Both the position numbers and the translations under genes were made by a program. From Anoplopoma fimbria (Eukaryota > Chordata > Actinopteri > Perciformes > Anoplopomatidae): 64,000 nt of DNA. Positions 13,169 through 26,757 of this stretch are shown here, piece after piece. Within the stretch, counting starts at the first letter, position 1; the number at the start of each line of letters is the position of its first letter. Where the stretch lies: NCBI RefSeq assembly GCF_027596085.1, contig NC_072471.1:12466810-12530809 (forward strand), written 5' to 3'. The notes beneath the pieces are model-generated. The model saw only the letters and a program-made list of their open reading frames with translations, searched no databases and was not told the origin of the DNA.

Positions 13169-14785
13169 CAGTCCATCATCCTTCGTCGGTGAGAGCTGTC
13201 TCTCCTCCTTATCATGTCATATAGAATTGTCTTACTTCAATTCGATCAAATACATCCTTCTCTATGCTGTCCGTTTTTACTCCATCTCTATCCATCAACT
13301 TCTTCCACATCCACCTGAAGCTCTGTGTTCAGTTCCCCAGCCTCCGGTCCAAGCCCCCTTTCCTTAGGTCAGACCGGTGACGGACACGCTGGCCGACACT
13401 GACAGTGACCCACAGTGCTTTAGGGCAGCCGGCATCAATCCCCTCGACAGAACACAAGATGTCACCAGGGTGATAGAGCAGAGAAGACTCATTCTCTTTT
13501 CTCTCCCTCTACAGACAATGCAAACTTTGTGGATGACAACATGGTGTCACCTGTGGACGGGCGAATCACCGCCCCATTGTCACCTACCAAGACACTGTCA
13601 CTCCTGCACGCATGTTGATCAAACACACACTCTCACACCGATATACAGAGGCAAGAAAACATACACACATCGTCCCAAACCCACTCCTGGCAGGTCTGAG
13701 TGACAGTGTCGTTCACCGAGCGAACACAGCAGACACGATTGAGTGACGGCGATGTCGCCTTCAACAACAAAGCAATTAAAAGCTACGATAATTGTCTTCA
13801 AGCAGTGAGTGAGGCTATTATGCTGTCAGTGGGTTGAAGGATTTAAGACGCCAATTGCAAAGGCTTCCTACTTGATGTAAAAATCAAGATGTTCACCTCT
13901 ACAGCAGTTACAAGAACTCCCTCGGCCTCCTGTCCACTCCCCCTTTATGCATATTGGAATATGAATTCATTGTGCCGTGCACTTTGGCATACCCCTGTTT
14001 TCATTATCATCTTTAACAACTGTCTGTGGCATGTTTACAAGGCCGCTCATTTGAAAACCAAAGCATCAGTTTACCTCCTCTCCCTGCAACTCGTTTTGAG
14101 CCACTCACAGCAGAGGACCTCTACCCCCTAGTGGTGAGGAAGAGTAATACAGGTTGGATATTACTGTAACAGTGCTGCCTCCATAACAGGACAGAGGCTT
14201 TGTTGCGCATCACTGAGTACGTTCATTCATTTTCATATGACCGATATGGTTTCCGGAGTTCCCTTTTCAGCTTTATCAAACACATGCTGAGTAATGGTAA
14301 TCTGAAATGGCAAAACATCCCCCAAAAAAGCACCTTAATTGCAACGAGTATGTGAAATTGGGTTTGAGGGGCTTAAGTCACTGGTGTGTAGTGAATCCCT
14401 GCATGTGTTGGGGAGATTACTTATTGTGCAGCCTGATCATACATATGCAAATGCTCTCCCATGATCCCAGAGCATTGAAAGAATTACAGCTAGCATCCGT
14501 CACACTGAAAGACTCCATACTGGCCCATATAATCACTCAGTTGAATTCAGGGCAAGTGAGGAAAGAAAGGAAGTGTCTCTCTCTCTCTCTGCATCACCAT
14601 TCAAAGACCAGAGAGCGAGAGAGCTCCAATGCACTGCTGCTCACAGATGCTTTAGAATCATGTTCAAAGACCTTTTCTTACCAAACACGCCCACCTCTGC
14701 ACGGTGATCGGGTACAGCTTTTTGGTAAATATTTGATAGTGTGGCCTTGTGTCTTTCAGACGCGGAGAACGGTCTGTGAGGACCC
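13169..14785. other. gene-free stretch, nothing recognised
   Basis: No coding feature supported. The 177-codon frame at 14307-14840 ends in phenylalanines that come from the CTT microsatellite and has no other recognisable feature. Confidence 0.5.
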
Positions 14786-14836
14786 CTTCTTCTTCTTCTT
14801 CTTCTTCTTCTTCTTCTTCTTCTTCTTCTTCTTCTT
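14786..14836. repeat. (CTT)17 microsatellite
   Basis: Uninterrupted CTT units. On the other strand it is (AAG)n, which explains the Arg-rich and Glu-rich reading frames there. Confidence 0.97.
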
Positions 14837-17276
14837 TTAGTTCTTTTAGTTTCTCCCTCCTCCTTGCTCGCTCCTGGTGTAAACCGCAAAGGGCAGGATG
14901 TGATAGGCGGAGGAGATTTGTTTGAAACTTGCCCCAGTTCAGAGAAGAAGGCATCAAGCGTGTGTGTGTGTAAGTGTGTCAGGAGATAACGGAGGAGGCC
15001 CCCTGCCTCTCACTTTCCTCCCGCAGTGTACACAACCCATTCAGGGCTTTCATCCGTGTTAAACAATGCGCCACCTTCTGTGCGGGAGCAGGGAAGTGGA
15101 GATAACCCTGAGACGACTCGCGAAAATGGTGTCTGTTGATTTGGATTATTTTGGTAAACATATATGGAAATGCTGTCCATAGCTGCAGTATGGCACCACT
15201 GTTATATCATGTCAGTTTGTATATTTATTCATAAATGTGCTGTACACCTATATTTACCTGCATTTAAGGTTAATTCACATGTGTATTACTTGCAAATACA
15301 TTCATAAGGTTGAAGTTCTAGATTAAATATTAAAAATAATTTCCATGTGTGCAGGACACATGCAAAAAGTATTCACATTTAGCCAAATACATTGTTGAAT
15401 TCTCCCTTGAATCAAGCTATTTTACTCTGAAGGAACAGCAACAAACTCTTACAAATTATTTTAAGATGACCATCAAAATTCACGCAGCCAGCGTTTTCTC
15501 GAAGCAGTCGTCTCAACTCGACGACATGACATTTTTATACGGCGATATTATCAAACTAGTTCTGTGTGTTAATGGAGCACTGCTGGCGTTGCTAAGTAGT
15601 CACACCGCCCACAGACTTCAAAGTAACGATGAGAGAGACGGAGTGTGTGTGTGTTTGTGGGGATCGGGGAACCAGTTGGCGCCATCAGTGAGGGGTCATT
15701 GGGGACCCAGTTAATGGGAAATCGTTATGTAAATCTAATCTAATTAAAATTAGGACCGCGATAGTCAAGTCTAAGGTATGGATGGGGAGACGGGGATGTT
15801 AAATGATATTATTACTGTGCCTCATTTGCATAACCCAATTCACCGTCATGCTGCATTTCTCTTCGCACTCATATCTGGTTGCATCTCTGAATAAATCCAA
15901 AGAAATAACCAAGCTGTGTTATTGGGCTCGGATATAAGGGGGGAGTTATTAGATGGATCCCCGTCTCAGCTTGGAGTTTAGAGTTTACAAACAAAAGTTT
16001 TGTTATTTTCTCTTTAAAGCGTCGACCATGATGCATATTATAACCTGATAATGTGTAGCATTGTCTCTATTGCTTAAAAAAACAAAGGGAGATTATCAAA
16101 ACTGCATCACATTGACTGAAAATCATTGCAGGCAGCAGCAGAGATGTGAACGAGGGCCTTAGTCGCCGGCGTCGCACCTGATCACGCTTCAAATCTCCCC
16201 TTAAATTTACCTCGCAGTCAGGATTAGCCTAATAGCTCGTATGCATGAGAGCCATGATGCGGGCCTTTAGTTTTAATGCCCTGATTGCTGAGTCTCTTTC
16301 ATCTGATTAGGAGGCTTAACTTCGTCGCTCTGATACATGGCTATGCTGAGCCTGTGTGGGTGTAAAGTACAGTATGTGTGAAGATGAGAGGGGGGGGACT
16401 TTTTAATGTAATCTGTTTTAACGTCATGCATTCATGCATCTCCAGCTCACATGGGATTACCATACTGTAACTATTAATGTATTTTGAGGTATAATAATTG
16501 CTCATTTGGTATTTTACCTATATTGGACAGAGAGACCGTCAGTGGAGAGGGGGGAGAACATGTGATGAGGGTCGACAAGGTTATTCTTTCTTTTTTAAGT
16601 ATTTCCACAGCGTTCGCCATTTAGCCTGTGTTTCATCATAACATACAGTTAATACCTAAATAAACTCAGCAGGGCTAAAAGGTACTCATATACCATACCC
16701 TAAAAACTAATTGTAAAGGCAGGAAAACAAACAAAGGAATTATATCCACATGAGCATTTTAATGCCGATAATTTATTCTGGAAAAAAAATTACAAGTAAA
16801 GTACAAGATGTTCAGACCTTTGAAAGGGAAGTAAAGAAAAACAAGTGCCAATCATCGAGCAAACCTGTCACTCAAGAAATGTAATACAAAGCCTATGTTG
16901 CTGTCCAGTTTACTGTCAGTAAAGCATGAAAGCCTTTCTTGTTTTGTATCTAAAACCTGTGGTAGTTTAGGCAAATGTTTACCTGCAGTTTTCATTTGCA
17001 TGACTTAAATTAATTAAAATGAGTGTGCATTGTGTGTTTCTGTTAGTGTTAGTACGAACATTTACAAATGACGTTCAGGTGGGGTTCGGCCTACTAGACA
17101 TGGTGCTTCAAGATCTTTTTAGTGAAAATATAGTGTAAAAATACATAAACATAACAGACCTACTGACTGTTTTGACCTACTTCTTGTTCAGTGCTGGGGT
17201 TTGTTATTTGTTTGACTTTAAATAATTACTGTAGCCATTTTAACACAAACCTTTTGTGCTTTGGCTAACATTAACT
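14837..17276. other. gene-free stretch, a few transcription-factor-like words
   Basis: No gene supported. A consensus octamer ATTTGCAT is at 15824-15831, and a GGATTA/TAAT cluster (OTX/homeodomain-like words) is near 16221. These are short enough to occur by chance. The region 15.8-16.35 kb is less repetitive than its neighbours and would be a sensible place to look for a conserved non-coding element. Confidence 0.35.
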
Positions 17277-17491
17277 GTGTCAGGCTCGGGTCGGTTTGAT
17301 CATATAAAACCCAAATGCAGAAGCAACAGGAAGGCAACACGAACTGAAGAAAATCATTTATTTACTAGACTCTGGCTGGGGCATTCGAAGGCAAAGCAAA
17401 AGTGCTGGCTCGGAAGACGAGGAGAAGAACAACAACTGCAAACACTGGGATACATCGACCCAGTGTGTTGGGAAACACACAGGTATATATA
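17277..17491. repeat. older interspersed repeat, left part (split by Tc1)
   Basis: Starts near 'tgtcaggctcgg' and contains 'aacccaaatgcagaagc' and 'atttactagactctggctgg', a pattern I recognise from a common teleost repeat. The Tc1 element interrupts it at 17494; the matching right part, with 'gaagtgaaacaacaggtaac', follows the Tc1. Recognition is from memory. Confidence 0.4.
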
Positions 17492-17493
17492 TA

Positions 17494-17577
17494 CAGCGGG
17501 TAAAATAAGTATTGAACACGACCATTTTTCTCAGTAAATATATTTCTAAAGGTGCTATTGACATGAAATTTTCACCA
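17494..17577. repeat. Tc1 left terminal inverted repeat
   Basis: Inverted match to 18940-19025. It lacks the two bases (TC) found in the right copy after 'gaacacg'. The outer 'aagtattgaacac' word is the likely outer transposase-binding direct repeat; the corresponding inner word on this side has decayed. Confidence 0.93.
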
Positions 17578-17647
17578 GATGTCTGAAATAAGTTCAGAAA
17601 TTAAGTTATGTCTAATAAAATGGAATGACACAGAGATTTATTGAAAT

Positions 17648-18670
17648 TTATTTAATACTTCTTACAAAAGCCTTTGTTGGTAATGACAGCTTCAAGATGC
17701 CTCCCGTATGGAAAAACGGGCATGCATTGCTCAGGTGTGATTTTGGCCCATTCTTCCACACAAACCGTGGGCCTCTTCTATGAACTCTGATCTTTAGTTC
17801 TTTCCATATATTTTCAATTGGATTCAAGTCAGGTGATTGGCTGGGCCATTCTAGCAGCTTTATTTTCTTTCTCTGAAACCAATTGAGAATTTCCTTGGCT
17901 GTGTGTTTGGGATCATTGTCTTGCTGAAATGTCCACCCTCGTTTCATCTTCATCATCCTGGTAGATGGCAGCAGATTTTTATCAAGAATGTCTCGGTACA
18001 TTTTTCCATTCATCCTTCCTTCAATTATATGAAGTTTGCCAGTGCCGTATGCTGAAAAACAGCCCCACACCATGATGTTCCCACCTCCAAACTTCACTGT
18101 TGGTATGGTGTTTTTGGGGTGATGTGCAGTGCCATTTGACCTCCAAATATGGTGTGTATTATGGCATCCAAAGAGTTCAATTTTGGTCACATCTGACCAG
18201 ACTATATTCTCCCAGTATTTCACAGGCTTGTCTAAATGTTGTGCAGCAAACTTTAAACGAGCTTCAACATGCTTTTTCTTCAGCAATGGAGTCTTGCGTG
18301 GTGAGCGTGCATACAGGCCACGGCGGTTGAGTGCATTACTTATTGTTTTCTTTGAAACAATTGTACCTGCTAATTCCAGGTCTTTCTGAAGCTCTCCACA
18401 AGTGGTCCTTGGCTCTTGGACAACTCTTCTGATAATTCTTTTCACTCCTCTGTCAGAAATCTTGCGAGGAGCACCTGGTCGTGGCCGGTTTATGGTGAAA
18501 TGATGTTTCCACTTCCGGATTATGGCCCCAACAGTGCTCACTGGAACATTCAGAAGTTTAGAAATCCTTCTGTAGCCAATGCCATCAATATGTTTTGCAA
18601 CAATAAGGTTGCGACGGTCTTGAGTGAGCGCTTTGCTTTTACCCATCATGAGATGTTTCTTGTGTGACAC
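17648..18670 (-). pseudogene. Tc1-family transposase, frameshifted near the C-terminus
   Basis: The gene encodes a cut-and-paste transposase that binds the terminal repeats and inserts at TA. The frame is open for 340 codons. The usual family start is probably the Met at residue 9 (MGKSKALTQ). The N-terminal paired-like helix-turn-helix region is at about residues 14-115, with a GRPR-like basic stretch ([10 protein letters not shown], 61-70) in the linker. The catalytic triad is D160 (WSDVTKIE), D251 (QQDNDPKHT) and E286 (NPIEN), with exactly 34 residues between the second and third, i.e. DD34E. Residue 161 is V where relatives have E. After GPR (residues 300-302, near 17765) the frame changes. 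The familiar tail ([11 protein letters not shown] ... AVITNKGF) is present in another frame, consistent with a short deletion relative to the family. The copy is probably non-functional unless the shifted tail is tolerated. Confidence 0.9.
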
Positions 18671-18939
18671 CTTGGTAATGAGACACCCATTTATAGGCCA
18701 TCAGTTGGGACTGAACCAGCTGATATTAATTTGCACTGACAAGGGGCAGGATTGCTTTCTAATTACTGATAGATTTCAGCTGGTGTCTTGGCTTTCCATG
18801 CCTTTTTGCACCTCCCTTTCTTCATGTGTTCAATACTTTTTTCCTGTGTCATTCCATTTTATTACACATAACTTCATTTCTGAACGGATTTGTTTGGTTT
18901 TCTTTGTATGTATGTATTACTTGGGTTGTTACCGGCATT

Positions 18940-19025
18940 TGGTGAACATTTCATGTCAATAGCACCTTTAGAAATATATTTACTGAGAAAAATGGTGACG
19001 TGTTCAATACTTATTTTACCCGCTG
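18940..19025. repeat. Tc1 right terminal inverted repeat
   Basis: Inverted partner of 17494-17577. Together with the inner 'gtgttcaatactttt' word at about 18825-18840 it preserves the two transposase-binding direct repeats better than the left end does. Confidence 0.93.
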
Positions 19026-19027
19026 TA

Positions 19028-19165
19028 TATACTATGAGCAATAATCACAAAAGCAAGGCAAAGCTGGAAGTAGGCACTGGCATAAGAAGTGAAACAACAG
19101 GTAACAAGTTAACTTTTCAAAATAAAGCAGGAAACAGACAACAAGCAGGAACCCCGAACCATTAG
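19028..19165. repeat. older interspersed repeat, right part (split by Tc1)
   Basis: Continues the repeat interrupted at 17491. Contains 'gaagtgaaacaacaggtaac' and 'aataaagcaggaaacagac' words. The right limit near 'ccattaggattcagc' is approximate. Confidence 0.4.
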
Positions 19166-20811
19166 GATTCAGCAGATCAGACAGAAATATGCGTCCCCAG
19201 CCGCGATCTAGTGTCTTTCTGCATGTCGGTGTGGAAACATACTACTTTTGGAGAAAACAAAAGGCTCCACACTCATCAGAAGCTGCCCATAGCCCGCAGT
19301 GAACTAATATCCACCTGTGATTAACCTCGCATTACCAAAATCAACGTGTTATCATCTGGAATTCAGAGCCTTGAGGCTGCACTGACTCACAGTGAAGCCT
19401 CATAAAACGCACCATTAAACAATTATGAGGCTTTATAACAGAACCACCTGACTACAAGCGCATCCACAGCTAGTGTTCTCTTTAAGGGGTTTGGCTGGAG
19501 ATGTGGCGTGGGCTGATTACCTCGCAAAAATGATTGACCCATAATCTCCCTGGTTCCCAGACTTGTTTTTATGTGGTAGCGGTGAGACACTGAAGGAGCT
19601 GGATATTGTCCAAATAAGAACATCCGCATAGTTAGTAGCACATATCAAAATGAGACCCACACAAAGAAACTTGCATTTTTAAATGCTGTGCAGAGTTGAA
19701 AGACATTTTTGAAAGAAAATGGCACTATAACAGTCTGACATACATTAAGCCTTACAGCTGACAAATTTGTCAGTTGCCCCAAAGCATAAGTGGCATTTAC
19801 ATTATTGTGGAAAATCATCTTTGAAACATGGTTCTTTGTTGTTTTCTTTACTTTGCCTTTGGCTTTTTTGCCACTATGATCCCACGCTGATGCATGCAGT
19901 TTGCTGTGTCGAGCTAAAGCATTGAAAGCTCAGTTATGTTAGCAACATAAGCACATAGCACATACGTTTCTGTATGACATTAGCATCCATATGACATTAA
20001 GATTACCAAATAATATAGAATATGGTCAACACAGCTTGCATTAGATTACATTACTTGATCGAAATGCTGTTCAATAGTAAACTGAAAGGATTTTAAATTA
20101 CATTTTACAAAAATAGCAAAAAAAACCTGGAATTGCTAAATGTTTCGTAAATAAGATTAGCTTAACTGATGACATCACATTGGTTAGGTTAGCATAATTT
20201 GATATTTGCCACTTCTAAAACTGCATGTAAGTAATAGCCTACCTACATCTCAAAATATATTATTGAAACAGTTGTTTTTGGAAATTACATTGAAGCAGAT
20301 TTAGACATTGACAGATTAGCTTATTTACCGACAGTCCTTTAGTTTTGTAGGTTGAAACCAGGTAGTTGCTGCTGTGAATTTAGACAATACTTCACACATG
20401 AACTCAGTAGTTTTATGAAAAGCTGGTACAATCCAATCCAAATGATGACATGTAATAAAACTTTCAAATAGCTAACTTAAGTGACCAGCAATTTTGAAAT
20501 AGCTATTTCTCAAGTACAGGGGAGCGTCTGCTCATATATCAATCACCCAACCATGTAATCTCCCTTTTCTCTGTAGTCGACGGTTCACAGTTTAACACCT
20601 CCCCCTGAGCAGAACTACCTCTCAGAAGGGGTAACAGGGTAATGCAGTGTTCTTAAACTAGATATAATTATTCTGTGAAAGTTTTGTTTCATGTTTCAAG
20701 ATGTGTTGTAATAACCAAAGCAAAGCTGAATCAGAGTTAATTCTCTTGTGTGTATGCCAGAAAATGTATGAGTGATGAATACAAATAGGTCAAGTCTTCT
20801 TTGCCTGATTG

Positions 20812-20812
<1 letters not shown>
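19166..20812. other. gene-free stretch, nothing recognised
   Basis: AT-rich, no coding exon, RNA or repeat family supported. Confidence 0.55.

Positions 20813-20896
<84 letters not shown>
20813..20896. repeat. (TG)42 microsatellite
   Basis: Uninterrupted TG run of 84 bp. Open frames here (poly Cys-Val or Thr-His) are artefacts of the repeat. Confidence 0.98.
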
Positions 20897-20901
<5 letters not shown>

Positions 20902-21222
20902 TAGCAGCACAAGCAGTCATCATGGAGGTCACAGCTCATATCCTCCTTCGTATTTTAAGCGAGAAATTCTCCCAATAAAGTTGTATTTTATTGGTGTCAT
21001 TTGCCTGTAAAATGCTGCATTGACTTCATTCCCCTCCTGTCCTTCTAATTCTTATTCGTTTGCAACCTGTGATATCCGTGTGTGGGTGTGGGTCTTTTTG
21101 TGAGTGTGTGTATATGTGTGAAAAAGGGAAAAATGAGCTCCTGTCGAGAGACTCTCTGTAATGTATTGTGACCTTCTAACGAGATGGCCACATCCTGGTC
21201 CGTGACATTGTGACATACAGTA

Positions 21223-21284
21223 CACAGCTTGTGTGTGTGGGTGTGTGTTTGTGTGTGTGCGCGTGTTTGCGCGTGTGTGACTAT
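21223..21284. repeat. imperfect TG/CG microsatellite
   Basis: Degenerate TG repeat with CG and TTG interruptions, immediately left of the tRNA-like segment. Confidence 0.85.
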
Positions 21285-21375
21285 GTGTTTTAGCTCAGGG
21301 GAGCTAATAAGGCCACTAGAACCAGCAGAACGATGTGTCACTGTGAAGGTCACAAGTTCAATCCCTGCGTGTAAT
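21285..21375 (+). mobile_element. tRNA-derived SINE-like fragment or tRNA pseudogene
   Basis: An RNA polymerase III A box (TAGCTCAGGGG, 21291-21301) is followed by a B box (GTTCAATCC, 21356-21364). Both fit the consensus (TRGYNNANNNG; GWTCRANNC). The 65-bp spacing is longer than in a standard tRNA gene, which fits a SINE head or a decayed tRNA with a long variable arm. No convincing cloverleaf acceptor stem was found, so it is not called a functional tRNA. Confidence 0.5.
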
Positions 21376-24439
<3,064 letters not shown>

Positions 24440-24830
24440 AATGTCTCCTCAGCTTACTGTTTTGGTTTTTACGACTCACAGCTTTTCTTTTTGATTGACT
24501 TTTGACACTCATCAGCTGTTTTCTCATAAACCCGTTGTACGTTACCTGCCTACTGGGTACTGGGCAGCTAGCCGACAAACAAAGTTAGCCACTAGCTGGT
24601 TAACTTATTGGAGCATTTAACAACTAAAAAGAGATATTTTAATCAGGAGTTAGTAGAGCCCAAAAACAACGCTTAGAGGAGAGTGAATATATTGCTTACA
24701 TTTGCCAGAAACACAACTGCAAATTAATTATAATGTTGCTCAGTATCTGCAGAATGTGTAAATGTATCTGGTTGTTAATATATTTGGTTTGTAAATTTAA
24801 AATATGATAATGTTGCTGGTGTATTTTGTT
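24440..24830 (-). repeat. teleost interspersed repeat, family B (copy 2 of 5)
   Basis: Reverse orientation of the copies at 1.9, 39.5 and 59.9 kb: 'aggagttagtagagccca', 'acacaactgcaaattaat', 'aatgttgctcagtatctgc'. Ends are approximate. Confidence 0.6.
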
Positions 24831-24884
24831 TCCAGTACCATCAAATTGGCAACAACAAAAAAACAATTTAATTTAAGGTTTAAC

Positions 24885-24930
24885 AAATAAGAGGCATCTC
24901 TACACTTCCCAGTGTAGAGATGCCTTATTT
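24885..24930. repeat. near-perfect hairpin, 15-bp perfect arms, 4-nt loop
   Basis: AGGCATCTCTACACT (24892-24906), loop TCCC, AGTGTAGAGATGCCT (24911-24925). Pairing continues outward through AAATAA/TTATTT after a 2-nt bulge. It sits just beyond family B copy 2. It is too short for a typical animal pre-miRNA. Confidence 0.95.
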
Positions 24931-26542
24931 CATCACAATAACATTGACGTTTGTGGGGGTTTTTTCTTCTTTTTTTGGAAAAATATGAAATAACTCATTA
25001 AGCATGCCAGATAACGGTTAGCAAACGCCCAAAGTACATACAGTATAGTATGTCTGTGTCCTGCTCATACTATAGACTCACAGGCAAATGGATTCTTGTG
25101 GCAATCTATCTTCGTGTCATTGTTGGCCTGTTGTGGTTTCCATATTTTTCTCTGAAGAATACTGCATTTGTTTTTGTGAACTGTCAAATGTTATTCCACG
25201 CTTTCAAGAGCCATTGACATGCTGCATAGCCGGGCCAGTTAACTCAACGCAGGTCTCTGGATGTTTTTTTATTTCTCTTGTTCTAATATCCAAAATGTTT
25301 TAGAAAAGGCTTATATGTGGATACATTTTGTCTATGAAATCAAAGAGACATTTTTTGCTGCAACCCTTCTCATGTGTTCCTCAGATAAACAACATCTCTC
25401 ACTCTGCTGTATACTTTTCTTTCTAAAAATCCACTTTAAAAGACATCCTGGCACCTGTCTAGTTTGACGGCTGAGGGAAATTCTAAAGCTTTTACATGCC
25501 ATTTGATGATGTATCATTCCTTTCTTTCTTTTATTTTCCATTTTTCCGCCTTTTCCTTCTGCATGCTGTTGTGGTTTAAAGAAGTCGGTTCTCTTCACAG
25601 GAGCTCTGTGAGGATTTGCAGTGAAAGATTGACAGAGGATGATGAGCGCTACGATATTGAGGTGACGGTGCACAAGAATGTGAACGAGGTACTTGTCTTT
25701 GTAATGGAAATGAAAGGCAGTCTAACTCTGTGTCAGAATTTTTTATGGAAGCTAACCGTACTAGTACTTTACCTGAGATAACCTCCAGCCCTTTGAAGAT
25801 CAAATGCTGTACTCTCATCTTAATCCTCCTTCCAAGATTATATCTATTTACGTCTCTAACCACACCAAAGGGAAATTCTGATCTTGTATGCACTGCCTGA
25901 ACTCACAGGGGATTGCAGAGATTGGTATGAAAAGTTATGCTTCATGTCAGATTGTATTCTCCAGACTTTGTGATCTGCCTAAATCCACAAAGGATACAGA
26001 ATAGAGGCTATTCTTTGCATGCATGCTGTATTTGCCTGCAACATAATCCACACCAGACTTTTGGAAGATTGCAGAGAAAAATAGCAGAAATAGAAAAATA
26101 GACGTGAATTTTTCTCCCTCTTTTACTGACCCTTCAGATCCATACCATGATTTTAGAAGGTGTTTGAACTGAACCTGAAGTGAGTGAAGCAGTTTGGAGA
26201 CAAAATAGAAACACCATGAAGACAGACAGAGGAAGTAAGGCCAGACGTAGTAACTTATTCTACTTTCTTTTTTTATAGAAGCATATTTTTTTGTATTTGC
26301 AGGGGGGGGTTATTGCTTGACATTTAAGTGTTTCTTGGTAGAATCTAAATGGCTGTAAAATCTTCCATCACATTCAGGAACATGTTTCATTTTCATACAA
26401 GGTCACTGGACAGTGAAGGCTGTCATGATGTGCAGAATAAATGTCCGTGTGAAGCCAACTCCTCACTCGCTGTCTGTCATTTTGGATAAGATTGATGCCT
26501 AAAATGGAAATGACAGTGAAACAATTTTTTTTCCTCTCGTAC
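24931..26542. other. gene-free stretch except for a weak candidate exon
   Basis: No gene established. The only coding-like segment is 25601-25688, listed separately. Confidence 0.4.
25601..25688 (+). other. unidentified candidate exon (88 bp)
   Basis: Bounded by an acceptor-like 'ggttctcttcacag' (AG at 25599-25600) and a donor-like 'gaacgag|gtactt' (GT at 25689-25690). One frame is open throughout, entering in phase 2 and ending on a codon boundary. It reads as a charged, coding-like peptide (about SERLTEDDERYDIEVTVHKN in its centre). I do not recognise the protein. The fragment ERYDIEVT faintly resembles an ERYEIEET stretch of caldesmon, but it lies 33 kb upstream of caldesmon's first coding exon, so I do not assign it. 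It may be chance. Confidence 0.15.
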
Positions 26543-26601
26543 GGCACAGGATGGAATATATATGGTATATATATATATATATATTTATTCCATCCTGTGC
26601 C
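26543..26601. repeat. AT-rich palindrome: 16-bp perfect arms around an (AT)n core
   Basis: GGCACAGGATGGAATA (26543-26558) and its exact reverse complement (26586-26601) flank a 27-nt mostly TA spacer. Further TA runs follow to about 26650. This is an extrusion-prone structure of the palindromic AT-rich repeat type. Confidence 0.95.
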
Positions 26602-26608
26602 ATATATG

Positions 26609-26649
<41 letters not shown>

Positions 26650-26661
26650 GTGTGTGTCTAA

Positions 26662-26752
<91 letters not shown>

Positions 26753-26757
26753 TGTGT
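26602..26757. repeat. compound (TA)n-(TG)n microsatellite
   Basis: TA tracts with TG insertions to about 26668, then an essentially pure TG run from about 26669 to 26749 and a short interrupted tail. Confidence 0.95.

Larger units (their letters stand above)
17494..19025 (-). mobile_element. Tc1-like (Tc1/mariner) DNA transposon, 1532 bp, near full length
   Basis: The element begins CAGCGGGTAAAATAAG and ends with the exact complement, and is flanked by the TA dinucleotides (17492-17493 and 19026-19027) that Tc1 elements duplicate on insertion. The terminal inverted repeats extend over about 84 bp (17494-17577 and 18940-19025) and differ by a 2-bp indel near position 27 and a few substitutions. 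An inner block (near 17590-17635 and 18843-18880) is also inverted, and a second 'aagtattgaacac' word occurs about 180 bp inside the right end. This is the IR/DR arrangement of the Sleeping Beauty-like branch. A single transposase gene lies between the ends on the minus strand. Confidence 0.95.

Noticed and set aside
14307..14840. 177-codon + frame
   Set aside because: Ends in phenylalanines from the CTT repeat; the rest has no domain, and the opposite strand gives equally long Arg- and Glu-rich artefacts.
18100..18962. Plus-strand frames inside the Tc1 element
   Set aside because: Antisense shadows of the transposase and terminal repeat.
20696..20978. Poly Thr-His and Cys-Val frames on both strands
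   Set aside because: Translations of the TG/CA microsatellite; the same applies at 23.2-23.6, 26.4-26.9, 31.7-32.0, 50.3-50.5 and 61.0 kb.
24885..24930. microRNA precursor
   Set aside because: The stem of about 20 bp with a 4-nt loop is too short for a typical animal pre-miRNA.
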